Origin: an uncultured Acetatifactor sp.
GTDB lineage: Bacteria > Bacillota > Clostridia > Lachnospirales > Lachnospiraceae
Direction: 5' to 3'
Length of the DNA: 64,000 nucleotides
Assembly (NCBI GenBank): GCA_910589035.1
Contig: CAJUSI010000076.1
Location: forward strand, 1 to 64,000
Of the stretch, positions 17,195 to 25,253 are shown piece after piece; position 1 is the stretch's first letter, and the number at the start of each line of letters is the position of its first letter. The translations under genes and the position numbers were made by a program. The notes beneath the pieces were generated by a model, which was not told the DNA's origin, made no database searches, and saw only the letters and a list, made by a program, of their open reading frames with translations.

Positions 17195-18823
17195 CTAACT
17201 TAATGACATTGCCATGCGGCCGTCTCTTATCGTGTAAATCCTGTCTGCAATCCTGTCGTAGCGGTCATTATGGCTGATTACCAGCAGGAGCCTGCTGTGC
17301 TTCATCTCATCCAGAGTCTGTATCAGATTCTCCTCTGTCCTGTCATCCAGATTGCCGCCCGGCTCGTCCAGGAAGAGACATCTGTAATCCCCCAGCAGCA
17401 GCCTTGCCAGATAGATTTTCTGTTTTTCCCCAAGGGACAGATTCTCCGGCTTTATCCTCACCTCTTTGTCCGCTGGAGGAAGGTTCAGCAGCTTATGAAC
17501 TCTTTCAAATTCCCGATCAGGAATATCCCGTCCATAGAGCACATTTTCCTTCACTGTGCCGGCGAAGATAAAGTTGGGATAAAACAGATATCCCAGACTG
17601 TCCCTGTACTCGTCCGAAATATTGTATTTTCCTCCCGCCCCCATCTCCAGCTGCTTCTCTGAAAACACGCCGGAAAAGATGTTGAACAGCGTGGATTTGC
17701 CGCACCCGTTTTCCCCTCTGATGAGAATAAGGCCCGGCCCCCTGGCGGTAAAGTCGTCTATTTGAACCAGTCTGCTCCCATCAGGACGCAGTATGGACAC
17801 GTTTTTCAGGCTGATTACATCGGTATTGCCCTCCCCGGATTCCCCTTCCTTCCTATCTGCTGGCGCTGCCGTATCTCCGTCCGGCAGGGCCGCGAAGTCT
17901 TTCCCCCTCTGGAAAATCGGCTTCTGGCTCATCAGATCCGCCTGTAAGGAGGCAATCTCCGCCAACGGTTCAAATATAAGCCCTATCAGCTGGGTGACAA
18001 ACAACAGGGTGCCCACGGTAAGCTGCCCCGATACCACCAGGTTCCCCCCTGCAATCAGGACAATCAAAAGGGCAAGCGTATTAATCATCCTGGGAAGTTC
18101 CTTCGTTATCAGCAGGTAGAGATGCTGCCGATTCCGGGCTATGTAAAAAGAATCTTTCTTCTTTTCAAACCGATCCATAATATAAGGAAAAGCCCTGTTC
18201 AGTCCGATGCTTACCTTACTGTTGATCATAACCTGATATTCCTGTACCCAGATATCCGCCGCTTTCCGCTCCTCCTTCACCAGCTCTGCCAGCCTCCCCT
18301 TATTCACATAACTGGACATGACATAAAAAGGGGCAAGCACCAGCGCCATCAACGCAAATCCATAATGCGCGTTAAACAGCAGCCACATTACGACCACAAT
18401 TTATATGATACTGACCGGAATGCCTGTCACATAATTTACCAGCGTATATATTGATGCGATATCCATATTCATGATATTCAGAATCTTGCTTTTGGATTCC
18501 GCCTCATACTCCGGCATACGGCTGGATGCAATTTTACGCCCTATCACGCCGCAGAAATCTGACGTCATTGCATTGGCAAAAACCTGTGATTTATAGTTCA
18601 CAAAGTAATATCTGAACAGATGTATTACAAATGTCACTCCAATTGCTATCCCGACCCAATACAAAGGGATTTCCAGACCCTGTTCTATCCTTTCATCCAT
18701 AAGGAAGCGGGTAATAAAAGACGGCACAAGCATCAGTCCGAACCCCGCAAGCTGCATGATAATCCGTTCCACAGCACCTGAAACCGGTATTTTAATGACA
18801 GCAGTCTGAGATATCCTTTTCAT
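17195..18823 (-). pseudogene. ABC half-transporter interrupted by an in-frame TAA
   Basis: The minus strand encodes one continuous exporter of about 541 codons, except for a TAA at 18401-18403 inside a membrane helix (ending PVSII, then stop, then IVVMWLLFNAHYG in the same frame). Before the stop come the first membrane helices. After it come the rest of the membrane domain and an intact ATPase: GENGCGKST (Walker A), LSLGEKQKIYLAR (signature), CLFLDEPGG (Walker B) and VISHND (H-loop). The ATG at 18821-18823 has GGAGAGGAG before it. One base change would restore the gene. It is the third and most distal half-transporter of a peptide-export-like locus, 355 bases past the second. Confidence 0.88.
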
Positions 18824-19178
18824 AAACCTGTCTCCTCTCCTATTTGTTTTCGTGCCTCATTCTATAGCCTCACTATATAATCGTCAAGAATGTATTTTTC
18901 AGGGATACAAAATTTGTCTCCTTTTATCCTGCAATAGGCATATTGAAAGTTTTTCAATAACATTTATTCGATTGACCTTAAGCCTGCAGTCTCGTCTAAA
19001 TAGAACTTCTTCCTCTTCCTTTACTTACAGCATATCCGTTCTTCAGCCAAATAGAAATAACTCATATCAGCCAAAGCGTGTCCAGAAAACAATACCCTGC
19101 AAAGGATAATCTCGGAAGAAAACAATGTATACCATTCAACGCCGCGTGTTAAAATCAGATAAATAACCAGTTTACCAG
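18824..19178 (-). other. Intergenic stretch between ABC genes with a small possible reading frame
   Basis: Contains the promoter at 18859-18887 and a 33-codon minus-strand frame (18862-18963, starting MLLKNFQYAYC, ending LDDYIVRL) with a poorly spaced AAGG before it. Reading back in the same frame past two stops gives further protein-like sequence, so this may be remnant coding DNA. No definite gene is seen. Confidence 0.35.
18859..18887 (-). promoter_or_regulatory. Promoter of the broken ABC gene
   Basis: On the minus strand, TTGACG and TAGAAT are separated by 17 bases, 36 bases before the ATG. It shows that the third transporter could be expressed separately from the two upstream. Confidence 0.55.
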
Positions 19179-20951
19179 TTACGATGAATAATAAGAAGAC
19201 TGCTTTTCATACATATTATAATAAATTCCCTTCTTTTCCATCAATTCTGCATGGGTTCCGGATTCTGCCACCTGTCCCTCGGAAAATACAAGAATTTGAT
19301 CGCAAAATCGGGAGCTGCTCATCCGATGAGAGATATAAATGGCTGTTTTATCCGCCGCAAATTTCTGAAAGTTGTGATATACTTCGTACTCTGCCAATGG
19401 ATCCAGGGCAGCAGTAGGTTCGTCCAGCACCGCCACTGAAGCATCTTTATAGAAAGCCCTCGCTATAGCTACCTTCTGCTTTTCCCCGCCGGACAAATCC
19501 ACCCCTTCGCTGTCATACCGTTTCCCCAGAATCGTTTTCTCCTTCTTCGGCAATCTTTCAATGCATTGATACACACCTGCCTTTTTCATAGCTGCCTCCA
19601 GATATTCCTTTTCCGCCCTATCAAACCCGATATTTTCCTTTACAGAATAAATGAAAATGATAAAATCCTGGAAAACCGTAGAAAAGAGCCTCATATATTC
19701 GTCATAGGGATATTCCCTGATATCATGGCCGTCTACCAGGATCTCTCCTTCCGTAACATCATAGAGACGCAGCAAAAGCTTAACAAAAGTTGATTTTCCT
19801 GCCCCGTTTTCCCCTACCACAGCCACACTTCCACAAGGTGGTATTGTCAGATTCACATTCCGCAACGCATACTCGCTTCTGGACGGATAGCGGAAGGATA
19901 CATTGCAAAACTCAATAGTCGGACAATGGTCTGGCTCAATATGCAGACCCTGCCTGGCAGTCTGCCGCATTTCCTCGGACAGCTCCATATAATCCTGGTA
20001 ATCCCGAAAATACATAGGAAAATCCATTGCTGACGCATACATCTGCAAGAGACGTGAAACGGATCTGTACAAGCTGTTGGCAGCACTCACATACATTGTA
20101 AAAGAACCGATGGAAATAGCGCCTGCGGCATACTTCACAATCATGAAAAGGTAAAGGAACAAGTTCTGCCCCGCGCTAATTGCCTCCTGCAATGCTTCCC
20201 AACCGAAAAGAGTTTTCTGCCCGCGCTTCTCTATTTCTACAACCTCATCTGCTGCCTGCCTGAATTTATTCCTTACCATGGAATTTGCCCCATATGCACG
20301 ACTGTCCTTGGCAAATTCACCGGAAAACATTAATTCCTGGGCATAATCTGCTTTTCGTCTGGCAAGAACCTTTTCGTCCTCTTTCTTTTTACTTATTGCA
20401 GCCACTTTCCGATTCAAAAAATACACACCGACGGCGTATACTACAAGAGCTGCCGCCACTATGCCGTCCAGGGTCGACAGCAGCGAGGCCAGGACCGCCA
20501 GCTCGATCATGGACGTAAGGCCTGTCCTGATAAGCTTGCTGGGGGTATCACAGAAGCGGAATGTCATCTCCAGGGCATGGACATACTGGTTTATCCTGTC
20601 CGCATTATCCACATCCCTAAAGTCGAGCAGCAATGATTTTTTTACCAACTTCCGCTGGAAGATATGAGGCAACCTGACCATATACCATCCCTGCAAGGTT
20701 CCAATAAAGGAAGCTATATAATAGAGCAGAAACATCACAAATGCAAATACTCCTGCCAGAACCAGCACTTTACCCGGCTGTTGCTGTCCCAACGCCGCAT
20801 TGATGACCATCGCGGGAAAAACAGCCTGGGGAAGACTTTGGAACCCCTCAATCATTCCGCAGGCCAGTTCCAGCAGAAGCCCTTTCGGATTTTCCTTCAG
20901 GCTGCATAACATGACATGCCCCAAAGCTTTAAATGCACTTTTCTTTTTCAT
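19179..20951 (-). CDS. ABC transporter, fused permease and ATPase (second half-transporter)
   Basis: 590 residues: an N-terminal six-helix exporter domain to about residue 320, then an ATPase with GENGAGKSTFVKLLLRLYD, the signature VDLSGGEKQKVAIARAF, Walker B AVLDEPTAALDP and the H-loop YISHRMSSSRF. No C39 peptidase domain is present. Its start overlaps the end of the preceding ABC gene by 23 bases, and GGAGG lies six bases before the ATG at 20949-20951, inside that gene. The overlap and similar size suggest the two form a heterodimer exporting a peptide or small molecule. The frame extends six codons further upstream without a ribosome site. Confidence 0.92.
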   Translation of the reverse strand: MKKKSAFKALGHVMLCSLKENPKGLLLELACGMIEGFQSLPQAVFPAMVINAALGQQQPGKVLVLAGVFAFVMFLLYYIASFIGTLQGWYMVRLPHIFQRKLVKKSLLLDFRDVDNADRINQYVHALEMTFRFCDTPSKLIRTGLTSMIELAVLASLLSTLDGIVAAALVVYAVGVYFLNRKVAAISKKKEDEKVLARRKADYAQELMFSGEFAKDSRAYGANSMVRNKFRQAADEVVEIEKRGQKTLFGWEALQEAISAGQNLFLYLFMIVKYAAGAISIGSFTMYVSAANSLYRSVSRLLQMYASAMDFPMYFRDYQDYMELSEEMRQTARQGLHIEPDHCPTIEFCNVSFRYPSRSEYALRNVNLTIPPCGSVAVVGENGAGKSTFVKLLLRLYDVTEGEILVDGHDIREYPYDEYMRLFSTVFQDFIIFIYSVKENIGFDRAEKEYLEAAMKKAGVYQCIERLPKKEKTILGKRYDSEGVDLSGGEKQKVAIARAFYKDASVAVLDEPTAALDPLAEYEVYHNFQKFAADKTAIYISHRMSSSRFCDQILVFSEGQVAESGTHAELMEKKGIYYNMYEKQSSYYSS

Positions 20952-22755
20952 CCTGTCCCTCCCCCTCATAATAATGCGCCTGGGTCATGAACATCCTGTA
21001 ATACAGGCCTTCCTTCCCCATCAGCTCCTCGTGAGTGCCCTCCTCGCAGACTGCCCCCCTGTTAAACACCATAATCCGGCTGCAGAATCTGCAGCTGGCA
21101 AGCCTGTGCGAAATAAACAGCACCGTCCTTCCGGCAGATATCCGTTCCATATTGCGGTAGATCTCATACTCCGCATTGGGAGACAGGGCAGCGGTAGGTT
21201 CATCCATGATCAGAAACGGGGCAGCCTTATAAAGCGCCCGGGCAATGGCAAGCTTCTGCTTCTCTCCGCCTGACAACTCGCTTCCCTCAGGATCCAGCTT
21301 TCTGGACACAGCACACTCCATCCCTTTAGGCATGGCCTCCACCGCCTCCCTGACCCCCGCTTCTTCCAGCGCCTGGTTGATCAGCCCCACGTCGGCTTCC
21401 GCTTCTGAAAATGTGATGTTCTCACGCACAGAATAGTCTGTCAGGAAATAGTCCTGGAATACTGGCGCAAACATGCGGCTCCGCTGTTCTTGGGACAGTT
21501 CTTCCAGATCCACACCGTTTACAAGGATTTTACCTTTTGTGGGACGGCAGAACCCCATCATCAGCTTGATAAAAGTGGTCTTTCCAGATCCATTCATCCC
21601 TACGATGGATACCCCGGAACCAGGATGTATAACTGTATTTATATCTTTCAATGCATAGTCTTCTCTGCCTGGATAACGATACCACACATGCTGGTATTCA
21701 ATGACAAAGCCATTGTACCTTCCATCGAAAGTCCTCTCTGCTTCCCTCCCCTCCTCCTGCCCGCGTCTCTTCCTGGCAAAAATACAGTATTTTTCTATAT
21801 ACCGACTCTCCGCCCTGATATTGGCCACACTTCTTCCTATGGATGATACCATGCCGTTGAACTGCAGTATTGCCGCAGTAAACAGCGTGAATTCACTGAC
21901 AGTTATACTGCCCTGCCAGAGGCGGTATGCTGCCCAGCCATATATAATAAAATGTTGGATGCCATTAAACAGGGAAGGAGCAAACTCCAGTTTTGCATAA
22001 GGCCAGGCATAGCCTCTCCCTATCTTCAAAAGCAGCCCTGTCGCTTCCTTCATCTTTCGCATCGTGTATTCCTGCATATTGTACAAACGCTGTTCCTTGG
22101 CATTTTTTGCATCTGTAAGCCCCCAGATGGTGTAATCGGCTTTTCTCTGGACAGGCACGAGGGCCTCCTGCTTTTTATAGAGTACATTTTCCAGCTGGGC
22201 GCTTGTACGGGAATTCACAAGCAGGGCAAGTACCGCAAGGAACAGGAAAAAAATGGATACTCTGGACAAAATGCCTATCAGACTGCAGAGAGAAACCATT
22301 GTCCCTGCAATCCCGATCAATGTGCTGACAATCACACCCACACTGCCCCTTTCAACGGACTGTTTTGCGAATGCAAGCTCATCCTGGGTATCTGACAGTT
22401 CCAGCTCCTCATAACGGATACAGGAGACTCCCTCGTCCATCTTCAGCTTCGTTTCCATGGCAATCTTTTCATTAGAATCCCATGTTTTCTTTTCCAGGAT
22501 ATTTTTAGAAAGCCTGACTGATAAACAAATGATCCCCCATAAAACCGCACAGAAAGCTGCATGCTCCGGATATAGATTCGGGTATAGATATGCAATGATC
22601 ACAGCCGGAAATATAACGTCGGCTAATGTCAGCACTGTATCTGCAAAAGCCGCCATACCACGGTACAGATAGTACTTCTTTTCCGTTCTGTAAGCTAAAT
22701 ACAACGCATATTTCGCATTACCAAAAATCTGTTTTGCATTGTCCAATGATTTCAT
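20929..22755 (-). CDS. ABC transporter, fused permease and ATPase (first half-transporter)
   Basis: 608 residues with the same plan as its neighbour: membrane domain, then Walker A GMNGSGKTTFIKLMMG, signature GSELSGGEKQKLAIARAL, Walker B LIMDEPTAALSP and the H-loop FISHRLASCRF. The C-terminal tail closely resembles that of the second half-transporter and of the degraded copy at 24900-25063. GGGAGTGG precedes the ATG. It begins 23 bases after the subtilisin-type gene and overlaps the next ABC gene, so peptidase and transporters are one transcription unit. Confidence 0.92.
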   Translation of the reverse strand: MKSLDNAKQIFGNAKYALYLAYRTEKKYYLYRGMAAFADTVLTLADVIFPAVIIAYLYPNLYPEHAAFCAVLWGIICLSVRLSKNILEKKTWDSNEKIAMETKLKMDEGVSCIRYEELELSDTQDELAFAKQSVERGSVGVIVSTLIGIAGTMVSLCSLIGILSRVSIFFLFLAVLALLVNSRTSAQLENVLYKKQEALVPVQRKADYTIWGLTDAKNAKEQRLYNMQEYTMRKMKEATGLLLKIGRGYAWPYAKLEFAPSLFNGIQHFIIYGWAAYRLWQGSITVSEFTLFTAAILQFNGMVSSIGRSVANIRAESRYIEKYCIFARKRRGQEEGREAERTFDGRYNGFVIEYQHVWYRYPGREDYALKDINTVIHPGSGVSIVGMNGSGKTTFIKLMMGFCRPTKGKILVNGVDLEELSQEQRSRMFAPVFQDYFLTDYSVRENITFSEAEADVGLINQALEEAGVREAVEAMPKGMECAVSRKLDPEGSELSGGEKQKLAIARALYKAAPFLIMDEPTAALSPNAEYEIYRNMERISAGRTVLFISHRLASCRFCSRIMVFNRGAVCEEGTHEELMGKEGLYYRMFMTQAHYYEGEGQDEKEKCI

Positions 22756-22778
22756 TTTCCACTCCCAAGGTACCCCAT

Positions 22779-24602
22779 TTACGATAAATACTCTAAAATT
22801 ATATCCGTCATTTCATTCATCTGTTCCATATCCCCCAGCCAATATACCGGTATTTCTGCTTCGGCTTTAATCCTCTCCTTTAGTTGTAGAAACCTTTCCT
22901 CATCCAGCGTTATCTGTGTTCCATATATCCCTGCGTAAATGTTCTGCACATCTGAAGGAAATACTGCCACTGCGGCCACCTTGCATTCTACAGCTGCTTC
23001 TATATACTTCACTGTCTGAAGAATATAGCTAATCTCATCATAGGGATTAATGCATAACACGACAATATCTGGCGACGTTCCCCATAAAAACGCAGTCTGC
23101 AGAAAAGTAAAATCGTTAACGTTTCCAAGCTCATAGGGTACCGTATTCGATTGACATCCGACTAGAATCAAATCGCTTTCTGATTGATCAAGATATCCCA
23201 TTATATTGTTGATATAAGCAGCAAACAGGGCATATGAACTGTTTATCCTGGTGCCATACCCAAAATGACAGCAGGCATCCATCCCGTATAAATATGCTGT
23301 TGGTTCGCTGCCCAATTGTGATAAAGAATATCCCCGCTCCTTCAAAATATACCTCAAATATAGCTGAAGAGTGAATTTCCCCTGTTTCGAATTTGTCCCA
23401 AAGACGCCGACTACCGGCTTTGTAAACTTATAAAGCTTCCCAAAAGGCAAAAGCCGAAATTCTTCCAGACTACGCAGAGAAGGAGAAAAATAACGTGGGT
23501 TTTCCCCAAACATGTCATAATAATCATCAAAAGAATAGACATTTATTCCCCTCTGCAAGGCCTGATGAATCAATTCATGCGTCCTCGGAATCTTTTCGCC
23601 CAGGACATCCGTCATTTCCTTTGTATGCCCCAAAATCAAAGTGTCAATATTTTCCCAGTCAAGACTCTCAATATTTTCTATTACATGATTCTTTGTTCCC
23701 TTAATGTTCAAGATAGTATTTGTCGATGAATTAATCCTCGCAGAATATTTTGTATCGTATACACCTGCTATATGAAAAGACAGCTGCTCTTCAAACCTGA
23801 TAAGACTGTGCATTTCTTTATTGAATGGATATATCGCTGCTCTTCGATATTGTCTGATATCCGGAACTATATTCTTTGCCCCATAATCTCCGAATTCCAA
23901 TATGAATTTCGCCTTTTTTCTTAGATAATTACCTATGTCGACATTTGGGTTCCCTAATAAAGCCTTAGCCATAATACCAGTCACATGGGCACAGGCATAA
24001 CTATTCCCGCCGGATATAGTATACCTCCCATCACTCCAGAATACCCTTTGTGTTTTTCCATATGCACATAAATTAATTTCTGAATTCACACAATAACCGA
24101 TTTCTTCGGCATTACAGCAGCCATCATGCGCCACTACTCCCCAAACACATTCAAAAAAGGCCGGGTATGAAACAGCCCCGTTATTATCATATGCAGCTAC
24201 CAGCTGCACTCCTTTTTGATGCAACTTGCTGCATAGTTCATACATTCTGCCTCTGTCTTGGAGAATATCCATGCCCAGACTCATATTAACAATCCTGCAC
24301 TGTATATGCTTAAGCACATAAGATAAGGCAAAGCACAAACGCTCCTCATTAATTACCTGCGTCGGCGTCTCCATTATCTTAATGACGAAAATCCTTGCAG
24401 ACGGAGCATGCTTATGGATGATGCCGCAGACGGCGGTCCCATGCCCAAACACATCACGCCAGTCCTCCGCAACCTCAAAATCCTTCTGCCCTTGAACTCC
24501 AATTCCGCCTAATATAACCTTCTGAAAACCCGGGTGGAATTGATTTGCACCTGAATCAATCACTACGACATCCGCTTCGATTCTATCTCCAGAAATGTTC
24601 AT
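22779..24602 (-). CDS. Cytoplasmic S8 (subtilisin) peptidase fused to a DUF1611-like P-loop domain
   Basis: 607 residues without a signal peptide. Residues 1 to about 230 are a subtilisin domain with the full set: Asp16 (VVVIDSG), His54 (GHGTAVCG), Ser201 (GGNSYACAHVTG) and the oxyanion Asn in YDNNG near 140. From about 270 the protein resembles DUF1611: an N-terminal part (SLDWENIDTLILGHTKEMTD) and then a P-loop-type motif at 397-411 (VFGTNSKQGKFT). Such a cytosolic protease beside exporters would fit leader-peptide removal, but that role is inferred. The ATG lies inside the end of the 88-residue gene and has no ribosome site of its own, so translation is probably coupled. Confidence 0.82.
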   Translation of the reverse strand: MNISGDRIEADVVVIDSGANQFHPGFQKVILGGIGVQGQKDFEVAEDWRDVFGHGTAVCGIIHKHAPSARIFVIKIMETPTQVINEERLCFALSYVLKHIQCRIVNMSLGMDILQDRGRMYELCSKLHQKGVQLVAAYDNNGAVSYPAFFECVWGVVAHDGCCNAEEIGYCVNSEINLCAYGKTQRVFWSDGRYTISGGNSYACAHVTGIMAKALLGNPNVDIGNYLRKKAKFILEFGDYGAKNIVPDIRQYRRAAIYPFNKEMHSLIRFEEQLSFHIAGVYDTKYSARINSSTNTILNIKGTKNHVIENIESLDWENIDTLILGHTKEMTDVLGEKIPRTHELIHQALQRGINVYSFDDYYDMFGENPRYFSPSLRSLEEFRLLPFGKLYKFTKPVVGVFGTNSKQGKFTLQLYLRYILKERGYSLSQLGSEPTAYLYGMDACCHFGYGTRINSSYALFAAYINNIMGYLDQSESDLILVGCQSNTVPYELGNVNDFTFLQTAFLWGTSPDIVVLCINPYDEISYILQTVKYIEAAVECKVAAVAVFPSDVQNIYAGIYGTQITLDEERFLQLKERIKAEAEIPVYWLGDMEQMNEMTDIILEYLS

Positions 24603-24849
24603 CTGTAATTGGAACAGTTTGTATGTTAAGATATTGCTCCCTTTCTTCGCAATTCTTCACCCCAAAGAATAACTTTTCTTCACTAAAACTTATATTTATA
24701 TTACTACAAAAAAATATCCAAGGATTTCTATCGCATATTTTTCTATATTTAAAATAACATGGTTGTTCAAAACAATCTAATAATTCGCATAACACATTTG
24801 CACTGCCGTCTTCATTTACATGATAATGTACCTCATATTTACTTTCCAT
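24583..24849 (-). CDS. Small Cys-containing protein, 88 aa, coupled to the peptidase
   Basis: I do not recognise this protein. It is acidic, with six Cys (for example LCELLDCFEQPCYF), and ends TDEHFWR. It has no signal peptide and no clear membrane segment, though the stretch around PWIFFCSNINISF is hydrophobic. GGAAGGTG lies six bases before the ATG. It overlaps the peptidase start by 20 bases, which implies a linked function, perhaps as a partner or recognition protein. It is not a typical RiPP precursor, having no obvious leader/core split, but that cannot be excluded. Confidence 0.72.
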   Translation of the reverse strand: MESKYEVHYHVNEDGSANVLCELLDCFEQPCYFKYRKICDRNPWIFFCSNINISFSEEKLFFGVKNCEEREQYLNIQTVPITDEHFWR

Positions 24850-24899
24850 TTATACACCTTCCTTATACTTTTCCATCTCTTTCCTGTCGAGCACACATC

Positions 24900-25063
24900 T
24901 CACGAATGAACAGCTGCGGGCTGTGGGCTATACCACTGCGCCTGCGTAAACCACAACTGCGCATAAATCCCTCCTGCATCCACAAGTTCTTTATGCGTCC
25001 CGCATTCCGACAGGCTCCCTGATCCATCACCAGAATTCTGTCCGAATTCCGGCAGCTTGCCAT
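24900..25063 (-). pseudogene. Remnant of an ABC transporter C-terminus, frameshifted
   Basis: Starting at the ATG, the first 16 codons (MASCRNSDRILVMDQG) match the region just after an ABC H-loop. A one-base loss then shifts the frame. In the corrected frame the sequence continues SLSECGTHKELVDAGGIYA and QLWFTQAQWYS to a stop at 24900-24902, the usual end of an ABC exporter. Everything before the fragment is missing. AAGGTGA precedes the ATG, so the uncorrected frame (66 codons, to 24863) could still be translated. It is the first item after the operon promoter. Confidence 0.85.
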
Positions 25064-25113
25064 ACTAATTCACCTTAAGTTTGAACTGATTCTTAAGAGT
25101 TGAAAGTAAGTAC

Positions 25114-25170
25114 ATTATAGTCCTCACTCACTCCCCCTGCCACTATCTAAACAGAATTTTTCAGGTTTCC
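25114..25170 (-). promoter_or_regulatory. Element-controlled promoter of the peptidase/ABC operon
   Basis: On the minus strand, GGAAACCTGAAAAATTC (25170-25154) is followed by exactly 34 bases and then TATAAT (25119-25114). The -35 position (GGCAGG) is poor, suggesting activator dependence. Within the element AACCTGAA is preceded, 12 bases upstream, by a degenerate copy (AACATAAA). The same element and spacing occur at the small-peptide promoter near 27.7 kb. Confidence 0.75.
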
Positions 25171-25185
25171 TTTTATGTTAAACCC

Positions 25186-25214
25186 TTGTGTTTTATACTG
25201 CACCATAATATAAT
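25186..25214 (+). promoter_or_regulatory. Promoter of the double HTH-TPR regulator
   Basis: TTGTGT and TATAAT are separated by 17 bases. The shared 17-bp element at 25154-25170 ends 15 bases before this -35 box, so a protein bound there could also affect the regulator's own gene. Confidence 0.65.
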
Positions 25215-25253
25215 AGAATAGAATACAAATATGTCTGAACGGAGGGAATGTCC

